Assembly: GCF_900120165.1 (NCBI RefSeq) | Contig: NZ_LT635475.1 | Coordinates: 992,001-1,056,000 of the forward strand | From: Ezakiella massiliensis | GTDB lineage: Bacteria > Bacillota > Clostridia > Tissierellales > Peptoniphilaceae | DNA length: 64,000 bases | Direction: 5' to 3' | Part shown: piece after piece, positions 55,517-64,000 of the stretch | Layout: every line of letters starts with the position of its first letter | Numbering within the stretch: the stretch's first letter is position 1 | The notes under the pieces: generated by a model | Seen by the model: the letters and a program-made list of their open reading frames with translations, nothing else | Databases searched by the model: none | What the model was told of the DNA's origin: nothing | Translations under genes and position numbers: made by a program

Positions 55517-57871
55517 TTACTTTATATTCTTAAAGACATAAACTGCCTTTCTGCTATTATCCCATTCTATACTTTGATCTTTTTCATCTCTTATATCCCC
55601 ACAGCTTGCATTAAAAGCTTTAGCTATATTGGAAATAGATGCGTGAATTCTTCCATTTATAATTACAGGTTTAGTGTCAGAATGATAAATGTTTCCTTGA
55701 CTATCTTTCATAACACCAGTATCTATATTTAATCTTAGAGTTTTTTTAGGTAAGGCTGTATTTTCTTTATTTGAAAAGATAGCCTCTCTCTTACTATCAT
55801 CATATTCTACATTAAACCCAAGAGTATAAGCTGCATATCTAACAGGTAGCATAATGCGATTATCCTTAATATATGCTTTTACATCCATATACACAGTAGT
55901 TTTCTTTCCATCTTTTATAATGTTATAAAAGTTTTTGTCTACTTGGAAAACTGCAAATTCTTTTTCATCTTTAACTTGTTTCTTGCCTTGTTGTTCCTCT
56001 TGCTTTTTCATCTTGTTAAGATCAAATTGATTTAGGATATTCTTGTCATCAGCTTTCAAAAGTTCGTCCCACTTCTTATCTTGAGATTTCTTATCTTCTT
56101 TCTTCTCTTTGTTTTCTCTTTGGAGTTTTAAAAGTTCATCTAATTTCTTAGATAAGTCTTGATTTAGATTTTTATCTTTTTCATCTTTAGCTTGTTTTTC
56201 AAGTTCTTCTTTAGCTTTTTTATTTGCTTCCTCGATTAACTTCTTTGCTTCTTCGATTTTCTTATCTAAATCTTTTTTTAGCTTTTTAATTTCTTCTTCA
56301 GAAGTTTTTTGTTTTTCTTCTAGCTCTTTAATTTTCTCTTCTAATTCTTTTTTTGTATTTTCAGAAGATTCTTTTAAACTATCAATAGCCTTTTGAAGCT
56401 CTTCAATTTTCTTACAACATTCTGACTTAGAATTTTCTGTCTCTTTCTTTTTAGACTCTAAGTCTCTTATCTTAGCATCTTTTTCATCAAGAGCTTTTTC
56501 TAAGTCCTTAATTCTATTATCTTTATCTTCAATTTCTTTAGTCTTCTTTGCAAGTTCCCCTTCTAAAGACTCAAGCTTTTCTTGCATTTCTTTGATTTTA
56601 TTTTCGTTTTTATCTGTCTTTTCTTTCTCAGCTTCTAACTCCCATTTTGTAGATGAATAATCTTCTTTTAGTTTTGCATTTTCATCTTGTAATCTTTTTA
56701 ATTCATCTTTAAGCTGAGTAATTTCTGCTATTAGTTCATCATTGTTAGAATTTTTAAGTTCCTCAATTTCTTTATTCAATTGAGCAATCTTATTATCTTT
56801 ATCTCTAATTTCTTCTTCTAGCTTAGCTTTTTCTTGTTTTAGTTTCTCTCCATTATCTTTGCAAGATTCTAACTTTTCCTTTAATTCATCTATCTTTGTT
56901 TGGTCTTCTTGTTTCTTATCATTTAAGTCTTTGATCTGATTTTCCAAGTCCTTAATATTTTTAGTTAAATCATCAATCTTATTGTCCTTTTCATCAATAT
57001 CTTGCCCTGTTAAATCTGTTTGAGTATCAATGGAATATTTATTTGGATTGTATATAGTCATCTTTCCTTGATACAAATCATTGTTATAATCAAATTCAAG
57101 TTCTACACTATCTACGTTCTTATCAAAGACAAATTCTCCATTTTCAAACCTTAATCCATTAGGAATAGATTTGAATCCTTGATTTCCGTTGAAACCAAAA
57201 TGATTTTCGTAAAATGGATTTTGTTTTGGTCTATACTCAACTTCTTGATTATGGAATACTCCCTTACTGTTAATATTTGGATTGCCTAAAACTTTTACAG
57301 TGTGCAATTTATTTCTTGAAAAAGCATACTGTTCAATTGTCTTCACAGACTTCGGTATAGTTATTTCTTGAAGGTTATTTCTTTCAAAAGCATTATGTTC
57401 AATATTTACCAAAGTATCAGGTAAAGTTACTTCTCTAAGTCCACAATTGAAGAATGCTAAACCACCAAGATAAGTTAGACTATTTGATAGTTTTACCTCG
57501 TCTATACTTGCTTCGTAAAAGGCAGCATAACCTAAATGCTTAACAGAATCAGGAATAATTACTTTATCCCAATGTTTGCCACGTCCAAATTCTCTTTTAA
57601 ATCTTAGTTCATCGTTTGAATGACTTAAAGAATAATTTCCATTTATAGACTTCGTTCCTTCAGGAAATACTAGAATATTTGTCTTCTCTTTCTTTTCTAA
57701 GCCTTTATCACTGAAGGCAATTATATTTCCCTCAGAGGAATACATAAAATCATCTTCCGTCCACTCTACCTTATAATCTGTACTTGCATATACAGGACTT
57801 ACAGCCAATATATTCACTAAACTTACAAGTAGCATCATCACAGCTAAAATTCCACTGGTTATTTTTTTCAT
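55517..57871 (-). CDS. Secreted LRR/coiled-coil protein with amine-oxidase-N-like domain
   Basis: 784 residues. The signal peptide (1-30) ends near SPVYAS. About 40-220 are BspA-like leucine-rich repeats (VIIPDSVKHLGYAAFYEASI, SNSLTYLGGLAFFNCGL and TLPDTLVNIEHNAFERNNL). A long coiled coil spans about 290-620, rich in Lys/Glu/Asp. The C-terminal domain (about 650-784) resembles a copper-amine-oxidase N-terminal domain (VYMDVKAYIKDNRIMLPVRYAAYTLGF), common in Firmicute surface proteins. No LPXTG motif is seen. It overlaps the DUF4315 stop (ATGA) and lies 16 bp before DUF4366, so it belongs to the transfer operon. It may serve as an adhesin bringing mating cells together. Confidence 0.87.
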   Translation of the reverse strand: MKKITSGILAVMMLLVSLVNILAVSPVYASTDYKVEWTEDDFMYSSEGNIIAFSDKGLEKKEKTNILVFPEGTKSINGNYSLSHSNDELRFKREFGRGKHWDKVIIPDSVKHLGYAAFYEASIDEVKLSNSLTYLGGLAFFNCGLREVTLPDTLVNIEHNAFERNNLQEITIPKSVKTIEQYAFSRNKLHTVKVLGNPNINSKGVFHNQEVEYRPKQNPFYENHFGFNGNQGFKSIPNGLRFENGEFVFDKNVDSVELEFDYNNDLYQGKMTIYNPNKYSIDTQTDLTGQDIDEKDNKIDDLTKNIKDLENQIKDLNDKKQEDQTKIDELKEKLESCKDNGEKLKQEKAKLEEEIRDKDNKIAQLNKEIEELKNSNNDELIAEITQLKDELKRLQDENAKLKEDYSSTKWELEAEKEKTDKNENKIKEMQEKLESLEGELAKKTKEIEDKDNRIKDLEKALDEKDAKIRDLESKKKETENSKSECCKKIEELQKAIDSLKESSENTKKELEEKIKELEEKQKTSEEEIKKLKKDLDKKIEEAKKLIEEANKKAKEELEKQAKDEKDKNLNQDLSKKLDELLKLQRENKEKKEDKKSQDKKWDELLKADDKNILNQFDLNKMKKQEEQQGKKQVKDEKEFAVFQVDKNFYNIIKDGKKTTVYMDVKAYIKDNRIMLPVRYAAYTLGFNVEYDDSKREAIFSNKENTALPKKTLRLNIDTGVMKDSQGNIYHSDTKPVIINGRIHASISNIAKAFNASCGDIRDEKDQSIEWDNSRKAVYVFKNIK

Positions 57872-58125
57872 AAATTTTCCTCACTTTCATTTGTATCTTT
57901 TCTTTTAAGTTCTTGTCTTTCTCTATTTTCTTCTTCCTTATTTTTTCTAATAATAAATAAAAATTCATCAAGAGATATTTTTTGACTTCGAAATTCCTTG
58001 ATGACCTCTAAATTTTCTATTTCTTCTTGTTCCTCTGCTAATAACTGAAGTTCTATTTCAATTTCTTCTTTTTTCTTTCTTAAATTCTTCTGTTTTTCTA
58101 TGTTTCTAATTAATTTTTTATTCAT
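57868..58125 (-). CDS. DUF4315-type small coiled-coil protein
   Basis: 85 residues, highly charged and helical (LRKKKEEIEIELQLLAEEQEEIENLEVIKEF), with the short motif SLDEFLFIIRK. It fits the DUF4315 family of small proteins found next to the P60 hydrolase and DUF4366 genes in CTn elements. GGAG precedes the ATG. Function unknown. Confidence 0.8.
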   Translation of the reverse strand: MNKKLIRNIEKQKNLRKKKEEIEIELQLLAEEQEEIENLEVIKEFRSQKISLDEFLFIIRKNKEEENRERQELKRKDTNESEENL

Positions 58126-58145
58126 AGATTTTTACTCCTTCCCCC

Positions 58146-61109
58146 TTATTTTGGTCTACCAAAGGAATAAAAGTGATTTTTCCAATACCTTGAGTTTATA
58201 CTGGCATATTGGATAGGATCTCCTGCATGGAGCATCATTCCATTTCCGGCATATATCCCTACGTGAGAAATTGGCGTACCCGAATTATATGTGCCTTTAA
58301 AGAAAATAATATCCCCAGGTTTTGCCTCGCTTGGAGATATTGGATTACAATAGTTTTTATAAATAAGCCAAGCTGTAGTTCTTGGCATTCTCTTTACACC
58401 AGACTTTGTAAATGACCAACATACAAAACCTGAACAGTCAAAGTTAGATGGTCCACTTGCTCCAAACACATATCTTTTGCCTATATGTTTTTCTGCTTCA
58501 TTAAATAAGGCTTTGGCAGTTTCAGAATCAAAAGCAAGACCGGGATTTCCAAAGTTTGGATTGTCTATAATCTCTCCCAAGTTCCCATAGCTTGATCCAA
58601 AATATCCACTCATATTTCCCTGACTATCAAGTAATGCTAAATAATGAGCCATATTTGTTTCATAGTTTGCAAATTCTTCTCTTGCTATTTCATCAATACT
58701 TTTCTTTTTTATAGTTAATGTTAGAATTCTATAGGTATATGGATTTCCTTCACTGTCATATTTTGTAATAGACTTTGAAGTATATTTTTTCTCATACATT
58801 TGATTAAATAGTTTTTTTAATTCCTTTTGTATCGCTTCAGCTGACTTAATCTCTCCATATCTTGCTGTTAAATAGCTAAAAAGCTCGTGTAGATCATGAC
58901 CAACAGAATCTCCTTTTATATGATATTCATCATAATTTGGATAATTTTCTTTAATACTATCTATTTCATCTTGTAATGCATATTCATAACTTGTAAATTC
59001 ATTATTAATATCCATTAAAACTTCTTCTTTTGATAGATAGCTTGTAGCTATAACATTACTTGTTAATCCTGAAGTAAGACTGCCAACATTGCTAATTCCT
59101 TGAAATAGCATAAAAAAAAGTCCTAAAATACAAAGGGCAATTAAAATTTGCTTATATCCTTTGTTTTTTAAAACTTCCAATGTTTTCTTTCCAATATTAG
59201 CGAAAGATTTCTTTATTCTATTTACTAAACCTTCCCCGTGTTTCTTCCTAAAATCTCTCTGAAACTTCTTTTTCATAAAAAATCGATTCAATTTATTAGA
59301 GTTTTGATAAGCTTTAGTCTTCTTCAATTCTTCAAAATTTCTTTGAAAGAGGAGTTTACTTTCTTTCTTATAAATTTTTCCTTCTAAAGATTTTATTTTC
59401 CTTTGAGTTTTTAAAGGTTTTTTTCTTCTAAAATGGCTAATTTCTCTACCTACAACTTCGGTAGTTCTACTAAGCTTATAAGCAGCGTTAACGCCTGCAT
59501 TATCATCTTTCCCACTATATAGATAGTTTGCCGTCATAGCACTCGCAAAAGTAATAGGTTTTTCTAAACCCGCTTTTTTTGACTTTTTCTTATCCTTAAT
59601 TAACTCTTTTTCTTTTTTATTCTTTTTCTCATATAGTTTTGATATTTTATCTTCCTTTTTATAAAACTTATCTTTTTCACTTTTGTTATCTTTTTTAGAA
59701 TGGAATTTAGTTTTATTTTTTGTATCTACCTTATTTTTTTCAGATACATTTTTAGAATCCTGTACTTCTTTTTTTGTCCTGGTGTATTCTTTCTTTGGAT
59801 CAAAGTTGCTTTTCTTTATAGTATTATCAAAAGCGTCTTTTATTTGTCTTTTCTTTACCTTGTTTTTATTAGAAATTCCACTATGATTTAAATCAAGTTC
59901 ATCTACTTCAAGATTCTCATTTTTTATTACGTTTTTTTCCTGTTTGAAGATTTCTTTTTTCGTGCCTATTTTTTCTTGATTCTTTTTATTTATATTATAT
60001 TTATCTTTATTTTTTTCAGATTCACTTTTAAATCCTTCAGATAGGCTATCCTGTCTAAATTTCCCACTAGAAACCCTACCCATTAGCATATTTTTTTCTT
60101 CTAAATTTCTAACTTTGCCTTTGAAATATTTGCTATTTTGTTTTTTATTAGTATTCAGGTCTTTAATTATTTTTTTATCTTCTTCATTTGCCTTATATGA
60201 TGGATCTTTTCTTCTAAACTTCTCATTTAAAGATTTTAATTCTGCTTTTTCCCCTTTATCCTTAAACTGACTTTGAGATTGATAAAGTTTTTTAAAGGTG
60301 TTTTTTTGAAAGCTTTCTTTCCCTTTCTTACCAAGAATAGAATAACCATCCCAATTTTTTCTTTGCACATCAGAAGATGGTAAATACTTATAGTCATCTC
60401 TTGTATCCCTATAGGATACATTGCTATCACTAAAGTTAATGTCATAGCGATCTATGACACCATCATTATCTGAGTCCTGTGATAATGGATCATATGTTGA
60501 ACTTACCTCTCTATTAAAATTCTTATCTTCTTTTCTAAATCTCCTTATTTTTTTCTCTGGCACATCATTAAAACTTTCACTCTCAACGTTTTTCTTCCAT
60601 TTTAAATTACTATTCCCCTTGCAATTTTTTTGAGGAGAAATGCTACTTTTTATATTAGAGTTATTTGAAATTACTCCATCATTAAAATCTTCTTTAAAAT
60701 TACTTAGCCTGTATTCTGTTTCTTGCCCGTAATATTCACCATATCTACTTTCCTCATTTTCTTCCATTTTTCTATGGTGCCGTTGCGAATATTCCGGCTG
60801 ATATTCATTATGATAGGAGGCTTCTGCAAATTTTCCCTCATGGATTTTTCTTTGTCTTCTTTCTCTATTTGGATTTTCTTTTTCTTTGAATAAATCCTGA
60901 CTATTTTCTTGCAAATGATCTGAGTAATATTTAGAGTTTTCAACATTATTGTCTATGTTGTTCCTGCTTTTTACTTTATTTATTTCTTTTTTTGAAAAAT
61001 CTGATGGTCTCTCTGTATTACTGAATTTTTCATTACTTTCTTCTTTCTTTTCTGATATAAGCTTGGTCTTTGGTACATCTCTTGGGTTTACTTTCCCTTT
61101 CTTTTTCAT
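58146..61109 (-). CDS. NlpC/P60 cell-wall hydrolase of the transfer system
   Basis: 987 residues; ATG 61109 follows GGAGG (the frame opens earlier with a GTG). The first ~600 residues are low-complexity, Lys/Asn/Glu-rich, with a calcium-type motif YDPLSQDSDNDGVIDRYD at about 213 that also occurs in the giant helicase. A transmembrane helix (ILIALCILGLFFMLFQGI) lies at about 655. The C-terminal P60 domain (about 865-987) has catalytic Cys in NFDCSGFVCW and His in PISHVGIYAG. It belongs to the CD1108-type family and probably opens the peptidoglycan for the conjugation channel. Confidence 0.92.
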   Translation of the reverse strand: MKKKGKVNPRDVPKTKLISEKKEESNEKFSNTERPSDFSKKEINKVKSRNNIDNNVENSKYYSDHLQENSQDLFKEKENPNRERRQRKIHEGKFAEASYHNEYQPEYSQRHHRKMEENEESRYGEYYGQETEYRLSNFKEDFNDGVISNNSNIKSSISPQKNCKGNSNLKWKKNVESESFNDVPEKKIRRFRKEDKNFNREVSSTYDPLSQDSDNDGVIDRYDINFSDSNVSYRDTRDDYKYLPSSDVQRKNWDGYSILGKKGKESFQKNTFKKLYQSQSQFKDKGEKAELKSLNEKFRRKDPSYKANEEDKKIIKDLNTNKKQNSKYFKGKVRNLEEKNMLMGRVSSGKFRQDSLSEGFKSESEKNKDKYNINKKNQEKIGTKKEIFKQEKNVIKNENLEVDELDLNHSGISNKNKVKKRQIKDAFDNTIKKSNFDPKKEYTRTKKEVQDSKNVSEKNKVDTKNKTKFHSKKDNKSEKDKFYKKEDKISKLYEKKNKKEKELIKDKKKSKKAGLEKPITFASAMTANYLYSGKDDNAGVNAAYKLSRTTEVVGREISHFRRKKPLKTQRKIKSLEGKIYKKESKLLFQRNFEELKKTKAYQNSNKLNRFFMKKKFQRDFRKKHGEGLVNRIKKSFANIGKKTLEVLKNKGYKQILIALCILGLFFMLFQGISNVGSLTSGLTSNVIATSYLSKEEVLMDINNEFTSYEYALQDEIDSIKENYPNYDEYHIKGDSVGHDLHELFSYLTARYGEIKSAEAIQKELKKLFNQMYEKKYTSKSITKYDSEGNPYTYRILTLTIKKKSIDEIAREEFANYETNMAHYLALLDSQGNMSGYFGSSYGNLGEIIDNPNFGNPGLAFDSETAKALFNEAEKHIGKRYVFGASGPSNFDCSGFVCWSFTKSGVKRMPRTTAWLIYKNYCNPISPSEAKPGDIIFFKGTYNSGTPISHVGIYAGNGMMLHAGDPIQYASINSRYWKNHFYSFGRPK

Positions 61110-61118
61110 ATACACCTC

Positions 61119-62084
61119 CTATTTCATATTTTTCTCAATCCTTTCTTTAGCTATTTGACAGTAATCTTTGTTTATGTCGATTCCAATATATTCTCTGTCC
61201 ATCCTAATAGCTACCATTCCAACAGTTCCTGAACCCATAAAGGGATCAAGAATCAAGCCTTTTTTAGGACATCCTGCTTTTATACAAAGTTCTACCAGTT
61301 TTGGTGGAAATACCGCATAGTGTTTTCCTTTAAATGCACTGGTGTTAATAGTCCAAATATCTCTATTGTTTCTAAACTTAGGGACATTATCTCCTATATA
61401 TTCTCCATACTCTCTTGCTTCATTTATGCTCTGTCTTTTAGCTCCTGTACCTTCTTGTAAATACTTATTATTTTTTCCTCTTGCCCTCATATATCTTTTC
61501 TTGCTTATTTCTTTAATTGGTTCTTTCATAGCGTCAAAGTTATAGAAATACTTTCTTGCTTTTGATAGTAGGAAGATATGTTCATAAGACCTTGATGGTC
61601 TATCTCTACAAGACTCAGGCATGGCATTTTCCTTATGCCGAATAATATCGCTTCGCAAATACCAACCGTCCTCTCTTAATTTTAAAGCTAGTTGCCAAGG
61701 TATCCCCATTAAGTCTTTTGCCTTGTAGCCACTGAGTTTTTCTGTAATAGACTCTTTTTGATCACTTCTTCCTTCTATGTTTTTAGGATCTTTATATTCT
61801 TTTTTGCTTCTTGTACCTGCATAAGAATCTCCAATAACTACCCAAAGTGTTCCTTCTTTTTTTAATACTCTTTTTACTTCTCTAAAGACTTCAATTAATT
61901 TATTTAAATATTCCTCCGGACTTTCTTCTCTTCCAATTTGTCCTTCTGCTTTATAATCTCTAAGTCCATAATATGGAGGAGATGTAATACAGCAATCAAA
62001 TGTTTTATCTGGAAATTCCTTTAGAGCAGAAATTGCATCTAAATTAATAATATAGTTAGTTTTTAACTTCTCTCTGTCTATCAA
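61119..62084 (-). CDS. DNA methyltransferase (N4/N6, beta class)
   Basis: 321 residues. The catalytic motif [11 protein letters not shown] lies near the N terminus and the SAM-binding [14 protein letters not shown] near the C terminus, which is the beta-class order. The start is a TTG overlapping the end of the virB4 gene with a GAAGGGAT upstream. No restriction enzyme gene is visible nearby, so it is an orphan methylase, as often found in conjugative elements where it protects transferred DNA from host restriction. The recognition site cannot be predicted. Confidence 0.93.
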   Translation of the reverse strand: MIDREKLKTNYIINLDAISALKEFPDKTFDCCITSPPYYGLRDYKAEGQIGREESPEEYLNKLIEVFREVKRVLKKEGTLWVVIGDSYAGTRSKKEYKDPKNIEGRSDQKESITEKLSGYKAKDLMGIPWQLALKLREDGWYLRSDIIRHKENAMPESCRDRPSRSYEHIFLLSKARKYFYNFDAMKEPIKEISKKRYMRARGKNNKYLQEGTGAKRQSINEAREYGEYIGDNVPKFRNNRDIWTINTSAFKGKHYAVFPPKLVELCIKAGCPKKGLILDPFMGSGTVGMVAIRMDREYIGIDINKDYCQIAKERIEKNMK

Positions 62085-64000
62085 TTTCTATCCCTTCCTT
62101 TAATTCTTCTGGTTTAGTTGTCATTAACTTATACAATTTTGTATCTTTAGGGAATCTATCTACAAAAGGTACTATTGTGTTTCCGTAGAATAGTAATCCC
62201 TCTCCCTCATTGGAATTTGTTACGTAGGATAACTGATAAAGAGATATATTTAACTTGTTAGCTAAAATTTCCCTATCACCACTAGCTTGATTAAGCATTA
62301 AGATAAAATCTGTGTTATCAAATATATTTTCTATTTCAGGACTGGCTAAAAGGTCCTTTACATTTTGAGTTAAACCTGTTGGAATACCTCCCCATTTTCT
62401 AAATCTCTTCCAAATTTCTATGGAATATGAGGCTGTTTGTTCTTCTCTTAAAAGCAAATGGAATTCGTCACAGTAATATCTGGTTTCCTTCTTATTTCTA
62501 TTAATAGTTACTCTATTCCACACTTGATCTTGAACAATTAACATACCTATTTTTCTAAGTTGCTTTCCTAATTCCTTAATGTCATAACAAAGAATTCTAT
62601 TTCCTGTATCTACATTAGTCCTATGGTTAAATACATTAAGACTACCTTTGACATAAATTTCCATTTCTACCGCTAATTTTTTCCCTACATTTTCTTCTTG
62701 TTTTAAAAGTAAATTATATAAATCTTCTAAAATTGGCATATTTTCAGGAATGGGATTGTCGAAGTAATCCTTATATAATATTGGAAGACATCTATCAATT
62801 ACTGAAGTTTCTTCTGCACTTAATCCTTCCTTTCCTACTACAAGTTCAAACAGTGAAAGAATAAAGTCAGACTTTAAAGATAAGGGATTGTCTTCATCGG
62901 CATAGTCTACATTTATATCCAACGGGTTTATATAATCCTTACTTGTTGGCGATATTTTTATAACTTCTCCACCTAATGCCTTAGTTAAATTTCCATACTC
63001 ACCTTCAGGATCACAGATAATGATGTCATCTTGTGTGATTAAAAAAGCATTGGTAATTTCTCTTTTAGCTGAAAAAGATTTACCGCTACCAGGCGTTCCA
63101 AGTATTAAACCGTTTGGATTCTTTAAAAGCTTTCTATCTGTCATAATGATGTTACGACTTAAAGCATTTAAGCCGTAGTATAAGCTCTCTCCTTCTAAGC
63201 ACAACTCTTCTGTTGTAAAAGGAATAAAGACTGCTGTAGAGCTAGTTGTAAGTCCTCTTTTTATTTCGATTTCATTTTTCCCAAGTGGTAGGGAGGAAAT
63301 TAGTCCTTGTTCCTGTCTATAGTTAAGATTTTTCAATACACAATTATGCCTACCTGCTATTGAATTTAGTTGAAAGATTATATTACTCAATTTCTTTCTA
63401 CTTTTTTCCATATTTGTAAACAAAATAGTTATGACAAACATTCTCTCATTATGATTTTGAAGTTCTACCAATAGTTTCTTAGCATCATTACCATAGGTAA
63501 TTAAATCGCTTGGAAGAATATCAATATCATATCCTGATCTTATAGCCTTCTTATTTTCTTCAATTTTCATTTTATCCAAGTCCGTTATTTTTCTTTTAAT
63601 CATCTTTATAGCTTCTGTTTGATCAATGGAATTTATATGAAATGTTACAATCATATTTTCTTCAACCCCTAAAAATTCTGATAATAATCTATCTGATAAT
63701 TCAGGTGCTAGAATTTGCAGAAAGTTTACTTCTCCAAAGTATTCTCCAATTTTAAATTGATTGTGAGATGAAAAGTTAAATGATGCTGGTACTATATAAT
63801 CCTTCGTAGATAGTCCACTATATTTTAGGTCTTCAAAGGAAAAAACAAAATTCTTATTTGGATTTAATATATCGTGAATAACCTTTAACCTTTCATATCC
63901 ACTTAATACATAAGCTTTTACTCCCATCTGCTTAAAGTTATTTAATATATCCATTTCCATTCTTTCAAGTCTTGTAGTTGCCTCTTTTAAATCTTGTGCT
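62056..64000 (-). CDS. virB4: VirB4/TraE-like conjugation ATPase (N-terminus beyond window)
   Basis: The frame stays open to base 64000, so the protein is partial: 648 residues visible. Walker A is [15 protein letters not shown], Walker [14 protein letters not shown], and [11 protein letters not shown] followed by [18 protein letters not shown] matches the later VirB4 motifs. An ATG at 63960 exists, but in-frame codons continue upstream ([11 protein letters not shown]), so it is internal. VirB4 powers assembly of the type IV secretion channel. The gene order virB4, methylase, P60, DUF4315, DUF4366, topB, SNF2 is that of Tn1549-type elements. Confidence 0.94.
   Translation of the reverse strand, partial: AQDLKEATTRLERMEMDILNNFKQMGVKAYVLSGYERLKVIHDILNPNKNFVFSFEDLKYSGLSTKDYIVPASFNFSSHNQFKIGEYFGEVNFLQILAPELSDRLLSEFLGVEENMIVTFHINSIDQTEAIKMIKRKITDLDKMKIEENKKAIRSGYDIDILPSDLITYGNDAKKLLVELQNHNERMFVITILFTNMEKSRKKLSNIIFQLNSIAGRHNCVLKNLNYRQEQGLISSLPLGKNEIEIKRGLTTSSTAVFIPFTTEELCLEGESLYYGLNALSRNIIMTDRKLLKNPNGLILGTPGSGKSFSAKREITNAFLITQDDIIICDPEGEYGNLTKALGGEVIKISPTSKDYINPLDINVDYADEDNPLSLKSDFILSLFELVVGKEGLSAEETSVIDRCLPILYKDYFDNPIPENMPILEDLYNLLLKQEENVGKKLAVEMEIYVKGSLNVFNHRTNVDTGNRILCYDIKELGKQLRKIGMLIVQDQVWNRVTINRNKKETRYYCDEFHLLLREEQTASYSIEIWKRFRKWGGIPTGLTQNVKDLLASPEIENIFDNTDFILMLNQASGDREILANKLNISLYQLSYVTNSNEGEGLLFYGNTIVPFVDRFPKDTKLYKLMTTKPEELKEGIEIDRQREVKN

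Noticed and set aside
1..64000. CRISPR array, tRNA or rRNA genes
   Set aside because: No regularly spaced identical repeats and no cloverleaf or rRNA-like sequence were seen on reading both strands.

Overview
The window is low-GC, Gram-positive DNA: strong AAGGAGG-type ribosome binding sites, A+T-rich codons, translationally coupled TAATG/ATGA junctions. Protein style and gene content suggest an anaerobic Firmicute of the Peptoniphilaceae/Clostridia sort (Anaerococcus- or Finegoldia-like), but the host is an inference. Nearly all of the window appears to be the inside of one mosaic integrative and conjugative element (ICE) of the broad Tn1549/CTn type. Neither end is visible: a serine recombinase gene is cut at base 1 and a VirB4 gene is cut at base 64000.

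Layout. (1) 1-4.8 kb: three tandem large serine recombinases, a small ORF, non-coding DNA with direct repeats and gene remnants, and an element-type sigma-like factor. (2) 5.0-8.4 kb: a divergent control module (ArpU-like protein; XRE repressor, ImmA/IrrE protease, membrane protein, RhuM), flanked together with the sigma factor by 40-bp imperfect direct repeats. (3) 8.4-28.7 kb: a siderophore locus resembling yersiniabactin and the ICE-borne equibactin locus. It holds a DtxR-type repressor, type II thioesterase, Sfp-type PPTase, salicylate-AMP ligase, an ArCP-Cy-A(Cys)-PCP-Cy NRPS, a docking-MT-PCP-TE NRPS, a reductase, an alpha/beta hydrolase, an AraC regulator, an ECF transporter and a YbtPQ-like ABC pair. 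Two GTTAG-N6-CTAAC palindromes mark its two promoter regions. The AMP ligase has an in-frame TAA and the DtxR gene lacks a normal start codon, so this copy may be decaying. (4) 28.7-31 kb, plus strand: candidate oriT palindromes, mobC and a relaxase, followed by an IS256-family remnant. (5) 31.7-39.7 kb: an eight-gene RiPP operon. A 33-codon Cys/Trp-rich precursor not called by length-limited ORF finding is followed by a radical SAM/SPASM enzyme, a PqqD-like-M50 protease, an MFS-spermidine-synthase fusion, an ABC exporter and a ComP/ComA-like two-component system. (6) 40-64 kb, minus strand: conjugation genes (SSB-like protein, a 3470-aa methylase-helicase with a TnpV-like gene overprinted in another frame, topoisomerase III, DUF4366, an LRR/coiled-coil surface protein, DUF4315, NlpC/P60 hydrolase, DNA methyltransferase, VirB4).

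How it fits together: the recombinases and control module would govern excision; relaxase/MobC nick and pilot DNA; VirB4, the P60 hydrolase and surface proteins build the channel; TopB, SSB and the methylase-helicase process or protect DNA in the recipient. The siderophore and RiPP operons are cargo. The RiPP operon is the best candidate for an undescribed system: a modified Cys/Trp peptide made next to its own exporter and a polytopic sensor kinase, with an aminopropyltransferase-fold enzyme that is unusual in this setting.
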